From Bog-532 sp963828445 (GTDB lineage Bacteria; Actinomycetota; Actinomycetes; Streptosporangiales; Streptosporangiaceae): a stretch of 64,000 bases of DNA. Made by a program: the position numbers and the translations under genes. The first letter of the stretch is position 1. Each line of letters opens with the position of its first letter. The DNA lies in NCBI GenBank assembly GCA_963828445.1, contig CAWHFP010000001.1:1302001-1366000 (forward strand), read 5' to 3'. Shown one piece after another: positions 1-11,802 of this stretch. The notes under the pieces are model-generated. The model ran no database searches, was not told the origin of the DNA, and worked only from the letters and a program-made list of their open reading frames with translations.

Positions 1-1
1 C

Positions 2-328
2 AACCACGGCGGCCGCCAGCTGGACCGGGCCATCGCCCCCATCGACCTGGTCGCCGAGGTCCGCGAGGCCGTGGGCCCCGGTCCGGCCGTGCTGGTCGAC
101 TCGGGGATCCGGCACGGCGCCGACCTGGCCGTGGCGGTAGCCCTGGGCGCGGACGCGGGCCTGGTCGGCCGGGCCTACCTGTACGGCCTGATGGCCGGGG
201 GCGAGCCGGGGGTGGACCGGGCCCTGGAGCTGCTGGCCGCCCAGTTCAAGCGGGCCATGCAGCTGCTCGGCGTCAGCTCCGTGGCCGAGCTGCGCAAGGA
301 GGGCCCGAACCTGCTCACCAAAGGCTGA
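2..328 (+). CDS. alpha-hydroxy-acid oxidizing protein, C-terminal part (FMN-dependent)
   Basis: This is the last 108 residues of a gene that begins before the window. It opens with NHGGRQLD, the FMN-dependent alpha-hydroxy-acid dehydrogenase signature whose His is the active-site base in this family (glycolate oxidase, lactate oxidase). It continues with VLVDSGIRHGAD and LVGRAYLYGL, the FMN-phosphate-binding end of the TIM barrel. The family oxidises a 2-hydroxy acid to a 2-oxo acid; the substrate cannot be told from this fragment. The stop overlaps the AGGAGG ribosome-binding site of the next gene, so the two are probably co-transcribed. Confidence 0.88.
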   Translation, partial: NHGGRQLDRAIAPIDLVAEVREAVGPGPAVLVDSGIRHGADLAVAVALGADAGLVGRAYLYGLMAGGEPGVDRALELLAAQFKRAMQLLGVSSVAELRKEGPNLLTKG

Positions 329-341
329 GGAGGCAAATCTC

Positions 342-2411
<2,070 letters not shown>

Positions 2412-2505
2412 GCGTGCTGGCCAGGCCGTCCAGGAGCCAGTCCAGGATTTGATCGAAGGTGGGGAATTCGCGCTCCCTTGGGCGCGGGCCGGGCGCGGCT
2501 GGGGG

Positions 2506-4152
2506 TCAGGGGGAGCGGGGCGGGAGGGGCGGCCGGGTTCTGGTGGGGCGGGTGGAGAGGTCGGGAGGGGCCGCGGCGGGGCGGGCGGCCAGGGCTTCGA
2601 GGGCCAGGCGGACGGCGGTCTCGAGCTGGGGGTCGCGGCCGCTGGCCCAGTCGTCGGGAGTGATGAACACCTCGACGTCGGGGTCGACGCCGTAGTTCTC
2701 CACGTCCCAGCCCCACTCGCTGAACCAGTAGGCGTAGCGGGGGACGGTCATCCGGGTGCCGTCCACCAGCTGGTGGCCGGGCATGCCGTCGATGCCGATG
2801 ACCCCGCCCCAGGTGCGGGTGCCGACCACCGGGCCCAGGCCCAGCGTGCGGATGGCGCCGGTCACGATGTCGCCGTCGGAGCCGGCGAACTCATCGGCCA
2901 GGGCCACCACCGGGCCGCGCGGCGCGTCGCCCGGGTAGCTCTCCGGCTGCAGGCCACGGGGCAGGTCCCAGCCGACGACCCGGCGGGCCAGCTTCTCCAC
3001 CACCAGCTGGGACACGTGCCCGCCGCGGTTGCCGCGGGCGTCGAAGATCAGCCCGTCCCGCCGCATCTCGGTGCGCAGATCGCGGTGGAAGTGGGCCCAG
3101 CCCTCCCCCATCATGTCCGGGATGTGCAGGTAACCCAGCCGGCCCTCGCTCAGCTCGCGGACCAGCTGGCGGCGGCCCGCCACCCAGTCCTGGTAGCGCA
3201 GCCGCCGGTCGTCGCCGAGCGGGACGACCACGACCCGGCGCGGCGGGTCGCCGGGCCGCCGGACGGTCAGCTCGACCGGCTGGCCGACGGTCCCGGCCAG
3301 CCGCGGCCCCGGCCCGGCCGCGGGGTCCAGCGGCTGCCCGTCCACGGCCAGCAGCTCGTCCCCGGGGTCGATGGCCACGCCCGGGGCGGCCAGCGGGGAC
3401 AGCGCCTTGGGGTCGGACGACTCCCCCGGCAGTACCCGGGCCACCCGCCAGCTGCCGTCGCCGCCCAGTTCCAGGTCGGCGCCGAGCTGGCCCACGGCCG
3501 CGGCCCGGCCGCCGCCCCGGCGGGCCCCGGCCCCGTCGCTGGCCTGGACCACGTAGGCGTGGGAGGTGGCCAGCTCGCCGAACACCTCCCACAGCAGGTC
3601 GGCGAAGTCGCTGGCCCCGCTGATGCGGTCGAGCAGCGGGCGGTACTGGTCCAGCACCCCGTCCCAGTCCAGGCCGGCCATGTCCGGGGCCCAGAAGTCC
3701 CGCCGCATCAGCCGGCCCGCCTCTTCGTAGGCGTGCCGCCACAGCGCGGCCGGGTCGGCCAGGAACCGGGCCCGGGACAGGTCGACGGTGACGTCGTCGC
3801 TGTCGTCGTCACCGTTGCGGTGCTTGCGCTCGGACGGGACCAGCGTCAAGGTGCCGTCGTCGCTGACCAGCAGGCGGGTGCCGTCGCCGCTGACCGTGTA
3901 CCAGTCGAGCTCGTCCACGATCGTGCTGCACTTGCGCCGCAGCAGGTCGTAGCGTTCCAGGGACGGCTGGGGCTGGTCGTCCCACGGGTCGGCCGCGCTC
4001 TCCCCCAGCGCCCCCGAGACCGGATCGCGGAGCCAGGCCAGGCCGCCCTTGACCGCGGTCAGCGCGGAGTACCGGCCTTCCTCCACGGGCACCCGGACCA
4101 CCCGGGACGCGAGTCGTTCCGTGTCAACGACCAGGGAAAGACCTTCGATCAA
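2506..4152 (-). CDS. tricorn protease, C-terminal half (PDZ and S41 peptidase domains)
   Basis: The reading frame carries 548 residues corresponding to the second half of a tricorn protease. His198 in ATSHAY, Ser425-Asp426 in GSDGD and Glu485 in DVENYG match the catalytic residues of tricorn. A PDZ-like segment lies near 255-310. Tricorn forms a large cytosolic assembly that trims proteasome products into short peptides. The ATG overlaps the stop of the upstream half by 4 bp, but this is probably not a real start. The same frame stays open upstream and encodes a Pro/Asp/Ser-rich linker typical of the middle of the protein. The two halves together give about 1,080 residues, the family length. 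Confidence 0.85.
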   Translation of the reverse strand: MIEGLSLVVDTERLASRVVRVPVEEGRYSALTAVKGGLAWLRDPVSGALGESAADPWDDQPQPSLERYDLLRRKCSTIVDELDWYTVSGDGTRLLVSDDGTLTLVPSERKHRNGDDDSDDVTVDLSRARFLADPAALWRHAYEEAGRLMRRDFWAPDMAGLDWDGVLDQYRPLLDRISGASDFADLLWEVFGELATSHAYVVQASDGAGARRGGGRAAAVGQLGADLELGGDGSWRVARVLPGESSDPKALSPLAAPGVAIDPGDELLAVDGQPLDPAAGPGPRLAGTVGQPVELTVRRPGDPPRRVVVVPLGDDRRLRYQDWVAGRRQLVRELSEGRLGYLHIPDMMGEGWAHFHRDLRTEMRRDGLIFDARGNRGGHVSQLVVEKLARRVVGWDLPRGLQPESYPGDAPRGPVVALADEFAGSDGDIVTGAIRTLGLGPVVGTRTWGGVIGIDGMPGHQLVDGTRMTVPRYAYWFSEWGWDVENYGVDPDVEVFITPDDWASGRDPQLETAVRLALEALAARPAAAPPDLSTRPTRTRPPLPPRSP

Positions 4153-5747
4153 GGAAGAATCGTCCGGCTCACTGGATCGCGGATCAGCCGCCGGCCCTCG
4201 GGCAGCGGCGCGAACGGGGACGGGGTGCGGGCGGACAGCGTCACCAGGTAGGGGCGGCTGCCGTACGGGAACGACAGGTCGAAGAAGTGCGCGTCGTACA
4301 CCGGGTCGAAGTCGCGCTTGGACAGAAAGGCCAGGTAGCGGCCGTCCAGGGTGAAGACCGGGTTGGTGTCGGCGAAGCGGCCGTCGGTGACGTCGAAGAC
4401 CGCCGTGTCGTCGCGGCGGGCGATCCGGATCCGGCGCAGCGGCTGCGGGCCCGGCTGCGACCAGGCCAGCCAGGTCGAGTCCGGCGACCAGTCCAGGCCG
4501 CCGCAGGTCCCGTCGTCGGAGGCGGCCAGCTCGGTCACGGTGCCGGACAGCAGCTCGATCAGGAACAGCCGCCCGTCGCTGGCGGCGGCCGCGACCGCGG
4601 TACCGTCCGGGGCCGCGGCCAGCCCGACCACGCTGCCCAGCTGACCATCGGCCAGCCGGCTGGGCTCGGGAGCGTCCGGGGACAGCAGGAACTCACATGC
4701 GTCCCGGCCGGTGGCGTCGCTGATCCAGGCCGCGCCGCCGTCCGGGCCGAGCACGACCGGGTAGCGGGCCCGGGCCGCGGGGTCCACGAACAGGGCCCGG
4801 GCCGGCCCGTCGCGGTGGGTCAGCCAGTGCACGGTGCCGCGCACCTCGACCACGCTGGCCCGGCCGGTCTGGTCACAGCTGATCGAGCCCAGGTGGTCGC
4901 GGGCCGAGATCAGCCGGGGCACCCGCGCCGTGGACGGTGAGGCGGCGGTCAGCTCCAGCGGGCGGGCCTGCCCGTCCAGGTCCTCCAGCAGCCAGATCTG
5001 GCCGGCCACGTGATAGACGATGCGCTGCCCGTCGGTGCTCGGGTTCCTGGCGTAGAAGCCGTCGTGGTCGGTGTGGCGGCGCAGCCCGGTGCCGTCGAGC
5101 GCGCACGAGTACAGGTTGCCGGTGCCCTCGTGGTCGGACAGGAACACCAGCCGGTCCCCGATGAGCATGGGGCTGGTGAGCTGGGTGGGCAGGCCGGCCA
5201 GGATCCGGGTGAACGACGGAGCGCCGTTGGCCTTGACCCAGAGGCGGCCGGACGTGCCCCCGCGGTACCGCTTCCAGCGGGCGGGCTCGTGCTGGGAACT
5301 GGTCAGCAGGGCGGTGACGTCCTTGGTCACGGCCAGGTCGCTGGCCGGGCCGAGCTCCAGGCGGCGCGGCGGCTCGCCGGTCAGCGGGATGGCGAAGGCC
5401 CAGGTGAGGAAGGCGGCGGGCTGCCCGGCGGCGCTGACGGCCAGGATCTCGCCGTCGCCGGTCCAGCCGGCCACCCGGGTCCGGGGGTCCCCCCACCAGG
5501 TCAGGCGGCGGTAGCCGGTGCCGTCCACCCCGGTCACGTAGACCTCGCTGGCCCGGTCACGGCTGGTGGTCCAGGCCACCTGACGGCCGTCCGGGGAGAT
5601 CCGGGGGTAGCTCACGGCCGCACCTTCGGCCGACAGCCGCCAGGCCTGCCCGCCCGAGGCCGGGGCCAGCCACACGTCGTCGTCGGCGACAAAGGTGAGG
5701 AGGTCTTCGTGAAGGTGCGGATAGCGCAGATAACCGGCGGACGTCAC
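4149..5747 (-). CDS. tricorn protease, N-terminal half (beta-propeller domains)
   Basis: The 532 residues match the N-terminal propellers of tricorn: an opening GYLRYPHLHEDLLTF-type start, then WD40-like SPDG and LDGRYLAFLS repeats that gate substrate entry to the protease chamber. The frame ends shortly after TPSPFAPLPEG, where actinobacterial tricorn proteins normally run into an acidic linker. That linker is present in the -1 frame and leads directly into the C-terminal half. The break lies between about 4170 and 4200 in a GC-rich stretch and is consistent with loss of one base. A true two-gene split is less likely because the second ORF has no ribosome-binding site of its own. Confidence 0.85.
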   Translation of the reverse strand: MTSAGYLRYPHLHEDLLTFVADDDVWLAPASGGQAWRLSAEGAAVSYPRISPDGRQVAWTTSRDRASEVYVTGVDGTGYRRLTWWGDPRTRVAGWTGDGEILAVSAAGQPAAFLTWAFAIPLTGEPPRRLELGPASDLAVTKDVTALLTSSQHEPARWKRYRGGTSGRLWVKANGAPSFTRILAGLPTQLTSPMLIGDRLVFLSDHEGTGNLYSCALDGTGLRRHTDHDGFYARNPSTDGQRIVYHVAGQIWLLEDLDGQARPLELTAASPSTARVPRLISARDHLGSISCDQTGRASVVEVRGTVHWLTHRDGPARALFVDPAARARYPVVLGPDGGAAWISDATGRDACEFLLSPDAPEPSRLADGQLGSVVGLAAAPDGTAVAAAASDGRLFLIELLSGTVTELAASDDGTCGGLDWSPDSTWLAWSQPGPQPLRRIRIARRDDTAVFDVTDGRFADTNPVFTLDGRYLAFLSKRDFDPVYDAHFFDLSFPYGSRPYLVTLSARTPSPFAPLPEGRRLIRDPVSRTILP

Positions 5748-5780
5748 CCGGTCATCGTAAGCGGGTGAACCGCTTCCGCC

Positions 5781-6446
5781 TCAGAGCCAGCCGCGTTCTT
5801 CGGCGATGTGCAGGGCTTCGGTGCGGTTGCGGGCCCCGGTCTTCTGGATGCAGGCCGACAGGTAGTTGCGGACCGTGCCCTCGGACAGGTAGAGCTGGCC
5901 GGCGATCTCGGAGATGAGCGAGCCGTCGGCCGAGGCGGCCAGCACGTCGCGCTCGCGCGGGGTCAGCGGGTTGATGCCCTCAGCCAGGGCGGCGGCGGCC
6001 AGGTCGGGGTCGATGACCCGTTCCCCGGCCAGGGCCTTGCGGACCGCGGTGGCCAGCCGGTCCGGCGGCGAGTCCTTGACGATGAAGGCCGACACCCCGG
6101 ACTGCATGGCCCGGCGCAGGAAGCCGGGCCGGCCGAACGTGGTCAAGATGACGATCTTGACCTCGGGCTGGGCCCGGTGCAGCTGCCCGGCCGCGGCCAG
6201 GCCGTCCATGCCGGGCATCTCGATGTCCAGCAGGGCCACGTCGATGTGATGTTCGGCGGCGGCCTTGACCACCTCGTCGCCCCGCCCGACCTGGGCCACG
6301 ACCTCCATGTCGGGTTCGAACGACAGCAGCGCGGCCAGCGCCTCCCGGATCAGGGTCTGGTCGTCGGCGAGCAGGATGCGGGTGCGCCGGGGCGCACCGG
6401 AGGGGGCGTCCTGGCCGGTCTGGCCGGCCGGGTCGTTCGAGGTCAC
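5781..6446 (-). CDS. NarL/DesR-family response regulator
   Basis: The product is 221 residues: a receiver domain (acidic pair in ILLADDQ, phospho-acceptor Asp74 in ALLDIEMPG, later Lys in IVKDSPP) followed by a LuxR-type helix-turn-helix (LTPRERDVL to VRNYLSACIQKTG). It is the transcription output of the histidine kinase just upstream; the GTG start overlaps the kinase stop by 4 bp. It forms an operon with the ABC exporter genes, so its likely targets include that operon. A palindrome at 9648-9663 upstream of the operon is a candidate binding site (inference). Confidence 0.94.
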   Translation of the reverse strand: MTSNDPAGQTGQDAPSGAPRRTRILLADDQTLIREALAALLSFEPDMEVVAQVGRGDEVVKAAAEHHIDVALLDIEMPGMDGLAAAGQLHRAQPEVKIVILTTFGRPGFLRRAMQSGVSAFIVKDSPPDRLATAVRKALAGERVIDPDLAAAALAEGINPLTPRERDVLAASADGSLISEIAGQLYLSEGTVRNYLSACIQKTGARNRTEALHIAEERGWL

Positions 6447-7759
6447 GACCGAACGCTAGCGCCCATGGCGGTCGCGGCGGGAGAGATAGGCCCGGTTCCG
6501 TCCGGCCCGGCCGGCTCGGCCGCGGCGATCGGCACCGTGGCCACCAGCCGGAAGCCGTGGCCGTCCCGGCCCGGCCCGGCCGAGAACCGGCCCCCGACCG
6601 CCGACAGCCGTTCCGACATGTTGTGCAGCCCGCTGCCGGCCGCTTCGGACCCGGCGTCGGCCCCGGCGCCGGCTCCGGGCAGGCCGCGGCCGTCGTCGGT
6701 GACCTCCAGGGCCAGTTCGTGGTGGCGTCCGGTGAGCCGGACCCGGCAGTGGCCGGCCCCCGAGTGCCGGACCACGTTGGTGGTCGCCTCGCGCAGGCAC
6801 CAGGCCAGCGCGGCCTCGGCGTCGGAGTCGAAGGTGCCGGACCGGGTCATCAGGGCCGGGTCGTCGTCGAGGGCGATGCCGGCCGCCTCCAGCGAGGTGC
6901 GGGCGGTGATGATCTCCACCGCCAGCGTCGGCCGCCGGTAGCCGCTGACCGCCTCGCGGATGTCGTGCAGGGTCTGGCGGCTGACCCGCCCGATGTCGGC
7001 CAGCTCGGCCGCGACCGCGTCGACCTCGGGCGAGGCCGGCAGCCGGGACAGCCGCTTGACGGCCAGCTCGGACTTGAGCGTGATCAGGGACAGCGACTGA
7101 CCGGTCAGGTCGTGCATGTCACGGGCCAGCCGCAGCCGCTCCTCGTTGGCGGCCAGCTTGGCCACTTCGCCACGGGCCTGGCGCAGCTGCTGGTTGAGCA
7201 CGATCTGCATCTTGAAGCCGATCATGGCGAAGCCGATCAGCGCCACCGGCAGCAGTTCGCCCCACAGGTTGTCGGGGGTGACGTGCACGATCTCCGACAC
7301 CACCACGTAGGTGACGGTGCAGGCGGCCACCACGAGCAGGGCCCGGCGCCGGTCCCAGATGATGAACCCCGCGGCCGCCGACACGTAGATGAAGATCGAC
7401 GTCCAGTCCTTGCCGAAGACCAGGCTGGCGGTCAGGGCCAGCCCGGCCAGTGCGGCCAAGCCGATCCGGCCGCGGGCCCGGTTCTGCCACCAGGTCGACA
7501 GGAGGAAGACGTAGAGCACGCAGAACACCGCGACCAGCGTGACCGCACCCGCCTGGTAGGCCACGCTGCGGTGGTACTTCGGGTCGAACAGGTCGGCCAC
7601 CGGCCCGATCAGGTAGATGAGCCAGACTCCGGAGAAGAACCAGCGCAGCACGACCCCGAGCTTGCCGCCGGCCAGCCGGGCACTGTCCTCGTCGGGCGCC
7701 ATGCCGTAGTGCTGCTCCACCGCCGCGAACGGCCCGTCGCAGTCGGCTTCCTTGGTCAT
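6443..7759 (-). CDS. DesK-type sensor histidine kinase
   Basis: The protein is 438 residues with several membrane segments in the first 190 (for example around 40-60, 70-90, 100-115, 120-135 and 140-160), then a HisKA_3 dimerisation domain with His216 in ARDMHDLTGQ, and a HATPase_c domain (REATTNVVRHS N-box, DDGRGLPG). I chose the ATG at 7759 because GAGGAGG precedes it. The frame is open further upstream into the permease gene, but only because that gene is frameshifted. This class senses membrane state or antimicrobial peptides and is usually coupled to ABC exporters, as here. Confidence 0.93.
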   Translation of the reverse strand: MTKEADCDGPFAAVEQHYGMAPDEDSARLAGGKLGVVLRWFFSGVWLIYLIGPVADLFDPKYHRSVAYQAGAVTLVAVFCVLYVFLLSTWWQNRARGRIGLAALAGLALTASLVFGKDWTSIFIYVSAAAGFIIWDRRRALLVVAACTVTYVVVSEIVHVTPDNLWGELLPVALIGFAMIGFKMQIVLNQQLRQARGEVAKLAANEERLRLARDMHDLTGQSLSLITLKSELAVKRLSRLPASPEVDAVAAELADIGRVSRQTLHDIREAVSGYRRPTLAVEIITARTSLEAAGIALDDDPALMTRSGTFDSDAEAALAWCLREATTNVVRHSGAGHCRVRLTGRHHELALEVTDDGRGLPGAGAGADAGSEAAGSGLHNMSERLSAVGGRFSAGPGRDGHGFRLVATVPIAAAEPAGPDGTGPISPAATAMGASVRS

Positions 7760-7845
7760 GATCGCCGCCTCCTCACGTGCTCTTCTCATGCTGTCATGCC
7801 CAGCGGAGCGGCGGGGCCCCCGTGGACCCGCCGCTCCGCCCGTGG

Positions 7846-8578
7846 TCAGACCGTCTCGGCGGTGGCCCGGACCGAGAGGATGGCCAGGGCCAGGAAGGCG
7901 GCGAACCAGGCCGCGATCACGATGAACGCGATGGCCGGGATCGACTTCCCGGCCATGACGTCGGTGCCGATCCGGACGACCTGGTAGGTGGGCACGAACT
8001 TGGCGATCGAGCCCAGGAAGCCGGTGACCGCGAAGTACAGTCCGCCCAGCACCGACATCAGCAGGTAGATGACCATGGCGATCGGCTGCACGGTGTCGGG
8101 CGCGAACCGGTACCCGATGGCCACCGCGAGGGCGGTGAAGGCCATCGCGCCGATCCAGATCGCGGCGAAGATGGCGAACCACTTCCACATGGCCAGGTGC
8201 ACGCCGCCGTAGAAGTGGCCGAGCAGCAGCACGATGACCACGCTGGGGATGGTGATGGCCGCGGCCGCGATGATCTTGGCGATCAGGTAGGCGCTGGCCG
8301 GCAGCGGGGTGAGCCGCAACTGGCGCACCCAGCCGTCCTTCCGCTCCGACCGAGATCCGCTGGGCGTTGCCGGTCAGGGCGCCGCTGATGGCACCGATCG
8401 AGGCCATGCCGACCATGTAGTAGGCCGCGTAGGGCACGCCGTAGACGACGTAGTTCTTGACCGAGCCGGCGATGGCCAGGTACAGCGCGACCGGCAGGAT
8501 GATGGTGAAGATGGTGTAGCGCTTGTTGCGGCCCAGCCGGATGATCTCGGCGCGGGCCAGGGCCAGGGTGCTCGTCAT
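7846..8578 (-). CDS. ABC-2 type transporter permease (frameshifted)
   Basis: This is a six-helix ABC-2 permease of about 243 residues once repaired. The N-terminal part (TLALARAEIIRL, first helices) runs from 8578 to about 8348. The rest, starting RQLRLTPLPASAYLIAK, lies in another frame and ends at 7846. Removing one base from the CC at 8346-8347 restores ISVERKDGWVRQL, the conserved segment between helices two and three. The start overlaps the ATPase stop by 4 bp, so the genes are translationally coupled. It should pair with the upstream ATPase to export a lipid, peptide or drug; the substrate is unknown. A single-base insertion error is more likely than true inactivation. Confidence 0.88.
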
Positions 8579-9545
8579 CGCAGGGTCTCCTCGGCGTCCG
8601 CGAAGCTGGCGTCGGCCGGCTCGCTGGTGTTCTTGTCGTCTTCGGCGGTGATGGCCAGGAAGGCCTGCTCCAGGCCCAGGCTGGACACCTCGAGGTCGCG
8701 CGGCCGGTAGCCCGCGTCGAGCACCGCGTACAGGGTGCGGTCGGAGTCGGACGACTGGATCTGCACCAGGTCGTGCCGGATCTCCACGTTGACCAGGGCG
8801 GGCAGCCCGAGCAGGAACGGCTCGTCGATCTGGTCCAGGTGGAACGCGATGCGCTTGGCCCCGGCCCGGGCCTTGATCTCGGCCGGGGTGCCGTCGGCCA
8901 GCAGGCGGCCCTTGTTGATGACGATGATCCGGTCGGCGGCCTGGTCGGCCTCTTCCAGGTAGTGGGTGGCGAACAGCAGGGTCTTGCCCTCGGCCACCTC
9001 GACCTTCATGTTGTCCCAGAAGGACCGGCGGGTCTCCACGTCCATGGCCGTGGTCGGCTCGTCCAGCACGATCAGGTCGCAGTCGCCCACGATGGCCAGC
9101 GCGAACCGGACCCGCTGGGTCTGGCCGCCGGACAGCTTGTCGACCCGCTGGTCGGCGAACTTCGCGATCCCGGCCCGCTGCAGCGTCTGCTCGACCGGCT
9201 CCGGGCGGGGGTGGAAGCTGGTGACCAGGGTGACCAGCTCACGCACGGTCACCTCCGGCATCAGGCCCGCCGGACTGCAGCATCGCGCCGACCCGGCCGT
9301 TCTTGATCGCGTGATACGGGTCCGACCCGAACATCGCGATCCGGCCGCTGGTCGGCTTGCGCAGGTTCAGCAGCATGTCCAGCGAGGTGGACTTGCCGGC
9401 CCCGTTCGGGTCCGAGGAACGCGACCGTCTCCCCGGGCCGCAGTTCCATGGTCAGCCCGTCCACGGCCCGGACCTTCCCGTAGGTCTTGCGCACGTTCTC
9501 GAACGAGACCACCGGAGTACCCGTGGCCCCCAGCCCCTGCGTCAT
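8575..9545 (-). CDS. ABC transporter ATP-binding protein (two frameshifts)
   Basis: This is the ATPase of the exporter, about 322 residues after repair. The N-terminus (SFENVRKTYG, AVDGLTMELRPGETVAFLGP) breaks inside the Walker A motif near 9413; removing one base gives GPNGAGKST. A second extra base near 9265 separates MLQSGG from LMPEVTVREL. The remainder has the signature LSGGQTQRV, Walker B LIVLDEPT and the switch His in FATHYLEE, plus a C-terminal substrate-specific extension. Gene order ATPase, permease, kinase, regulator with 4-bp overlaps defines the operon. Both breaks are in G/C runs and probably errors; if real, the exporter is dead. Confidence 0.88.
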
Positions 9546-9647
9546 GGTGTTCCTTCCGCGTCGTCACCCGCCCGCCCTCGTCGAGCGGATATCTCTATTC
9601 CACTCGGCGGGCGGCCGGCGCGGCAGTGCCGTGCATCCCGGGCCCGT

Positions 9648-9663
9648 CATGACATGTGTCATG
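9648..9663. promoter_or_regulatory. 16-bp palindrome upstream of the ABC/two-component operon
   Basis: CATGACATGTGTCATG is two perfect 7-bp arms (CATGACA/TGTCATG) around TG. It lies about 100 bp before the ATPase start, where a NarL-type regulator would be expected to bind its own promoter. A closely similar sequence occurs at 21402-21417 before a DUF1707 gene. Confidence 0.5.
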
Positions 9664-9703
9664 CCGAGGTGGGTGACGCGGAACAAAATCCCAGTTCAGA
9701 GGG

Positions 9704-11558
9704 CTATCGGCCGGCGGCGTAGCCCTGCATGCCGCGGGGGTTGGCGGCGGCGTAGAGCATGCCGTCGCGGCGGGCCACGGCGCTGACCCGGGCCAGCGAC
9801 CAGGGTGGGGTGACCGTCACCTGGTGGCCGCGGCGGCGCAGGCCGGCCACGGTGGCCTCACCGGCGCGGGCCTCGATGTCCAGGCTGCCCGGGTCCGACT
9901 CGCGGGGGTAGAAGGACGACGGGAAGTGCCGGGTGTGGAACTCGGCGGCGTCGATGGCCTGCTGCAGGTTCATGCCGAAGTGCACGTGGTTGAGGAAGAA
10001 CCACAGCGACCACTGGTCCTGCTGGTCGCCGCCGGGCGTGCCGAAGGCCAGGTAGGGCTCACCGTCGCGCAGGGCCAGGCCGGGCGACAGCGTGGTCCGG
10101 GGCCGCTTGCCCGGGGCCAGGGTGGCGGGCAGGCCCGGGATCCAGGGTGAACATCTGGGCCCGGGTGCCGAGGCAGAAGCCGAGGGCCGGGATGACCGGG
10201 GACGACTGCAGCCAGCCGCCGCTGGGGGTGGCCGAGACCATGTTGCCCCAGCGGTCGGCGGTGTCCACGTGGCAGGTGTCGCCGCGGCGCCCGAGGCCCA
10301 TGGCCTGGCCGGTCGGCTCGCCGGTGCTCGGGTCGAGCGGGGGCAGGGCGCCCGGGTTCAGGCCGGGGTCGCCGGTAGCCCCGGCCCGCGGGGGCCGCGG
10401 GGGCTGCGCGAACCTCGGAAGCTGGGGCTGGGGCCCGTCCGGTCCCAGCGGGGCGCCGGGGATCAGCTCGGCGCTGGCCTGCGCGCCGACCAGGCGGCGG
10501 CGCTGGTCCGCGTAGTCCGGGCTCAGCAGCGCCTGCATGGGCACGTCGGTGAAGGCGGGGTCGCCGTACCAGGCCTCCCGGTCGGCGAAGGCCAGCTTGG
10601 CGCACTCGATCACGGTGTGGATGTACTCGGGAGTGCCGGCCCCCATCCCGGCCAGGTCGAAGCCGGCCAGTAGGGCCAGTTGCTGCAGGAACACCGGGCC
10701 CTGCCCCCAGGGCTGGGTCTTGCACACCGTCAGGCCCGCGTAGTCGAAGGTCAGCGGGGCCTCGGCCCCAGGCCGCCAGGCGGCCAGGTCGTCGTAGGCC
10801 AGCAGGCCGCGGTTGGGCCGCCCGGTCACGTCCATGACCTCGGCGAAGTCCAGGTAGCGGGCCAGCTCCTCGGCGATGAAGCCCTGGTAGAAGAGCGCGC
10901 GAGCCGCCTCGATCTGCTCGTCCCGGTCGGGGCGGCCGGATTCGGCCTCGTGCAGCAGGCGCTGGTAGGTGGCGGCCAGCTGCGGGTTGCTGAACCGGGC
11001 CCCGGGGGCCGGGACCTGGCCGCCGGGCAGGTAGACCTCGGCCGAGCTGGGCCAGTGCTCGCGGAACATCGGGGCCATGCCCTCGATCGCGTGGCTGACG
11101 TTGGCCACCAGCGGATAACCGCCGCCCGCGTACTCGATCGCGTACCGCAGCACGTCCCGCAGCCGGGCCACCCCATGGTCTCGCAGCAGCAGCATCCACG
11201 CCCCGAACGCGCCGGGAACACAGGCCGCCAGCAGGCCGTTGCCGGGGATCAGGTCCACGTCGAGCGCGGCGAACGCGCCCAGGGTGGCGGCCTGCGGGGC
11301 CGGGCCCTGCCCGCTGATCACGAACGGCCCGCCCTGCCGTGCGTCGTAGCCGATGATCGGCACCTCGCCGCCGGGGCCGTTCAGATGCGGCTCCACGACC
11401 TGAAGGACCAGGCCGGCCGCGACCGCCGCGTCGAAGGCGTTGCCGCCCTGCTCCAGGACGGCCTGGCCCGCCGCGGAGGCGAGCCAGTGGGTCGAGGCGA
11501 CCATGCCGAACGAGCCGGCCAGTTCGGGACGGGTGGTGAATTCGCTGCTGGCCGGCAT
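9704..11558 (-). CDS. gamma-glutamyltransferase family protein (frameshifted)
   Basis: After repair the product is about 617 residues. This family hydrolyses or transfers gamma-glutamyl groups (glutathione and related amides) and matures by self-cleavage before a catalytic Thr. That Thr is about residue 428 in GRRGDTCHVD. The N-terminal half has the typical GMVASTHWLAS and GGNAFDAAVAA motifs. One extra C near 10138 moves the frame; afterwards PATLAPGKRPRTTLSP and GTPGGDQQ, the conserved C-terminal region, continue to 9704. The ATG at 11558 matches the usual family start; the frame is open further upstream without support. There is no obvious signal peptide, unlike many periplasmic relatives. 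Confidence 0.87.
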
Positions 11559-11802
11559 GAAGCTCGCTGCCCTTCTGGTCGGATTTGCGCACTTACGGCA
11601 TGCCCAGCGAGCAGCCAGTTCCAACCTGGTCCCCGGTTCGGGCGTCCATGAGAGTGAACCGCCCGCGAGAGGGGGATAGCTGAGGCGCACGAGACACGCG
11701 CCATCACGCTTAGTAAAGAATAACTGGCCTGGACGCTACATTGAGTAACCGATACCAAGCGGTCTCGGGTTCGCGGGGGCGTTCGGGGCCACGACGAGAG
11801 GT

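Noticed and set aside
6443..8578. Apparent single fusion protein of permease N-terminus and histidine kinase
   Set aside because: The middle of the frame is non-protein text from the wrong frame of the permease. The kinase has its own GAGGAGG and ATG at 7759, and the permease resumes in another frame.
9970..11592. 540-codon frame in the gamma-glutamyltransferase region on the same strand
   Set aside because: Out of frame with the conserved protein; Arg/Gly/Pro-rich composition shows it is a shadow.
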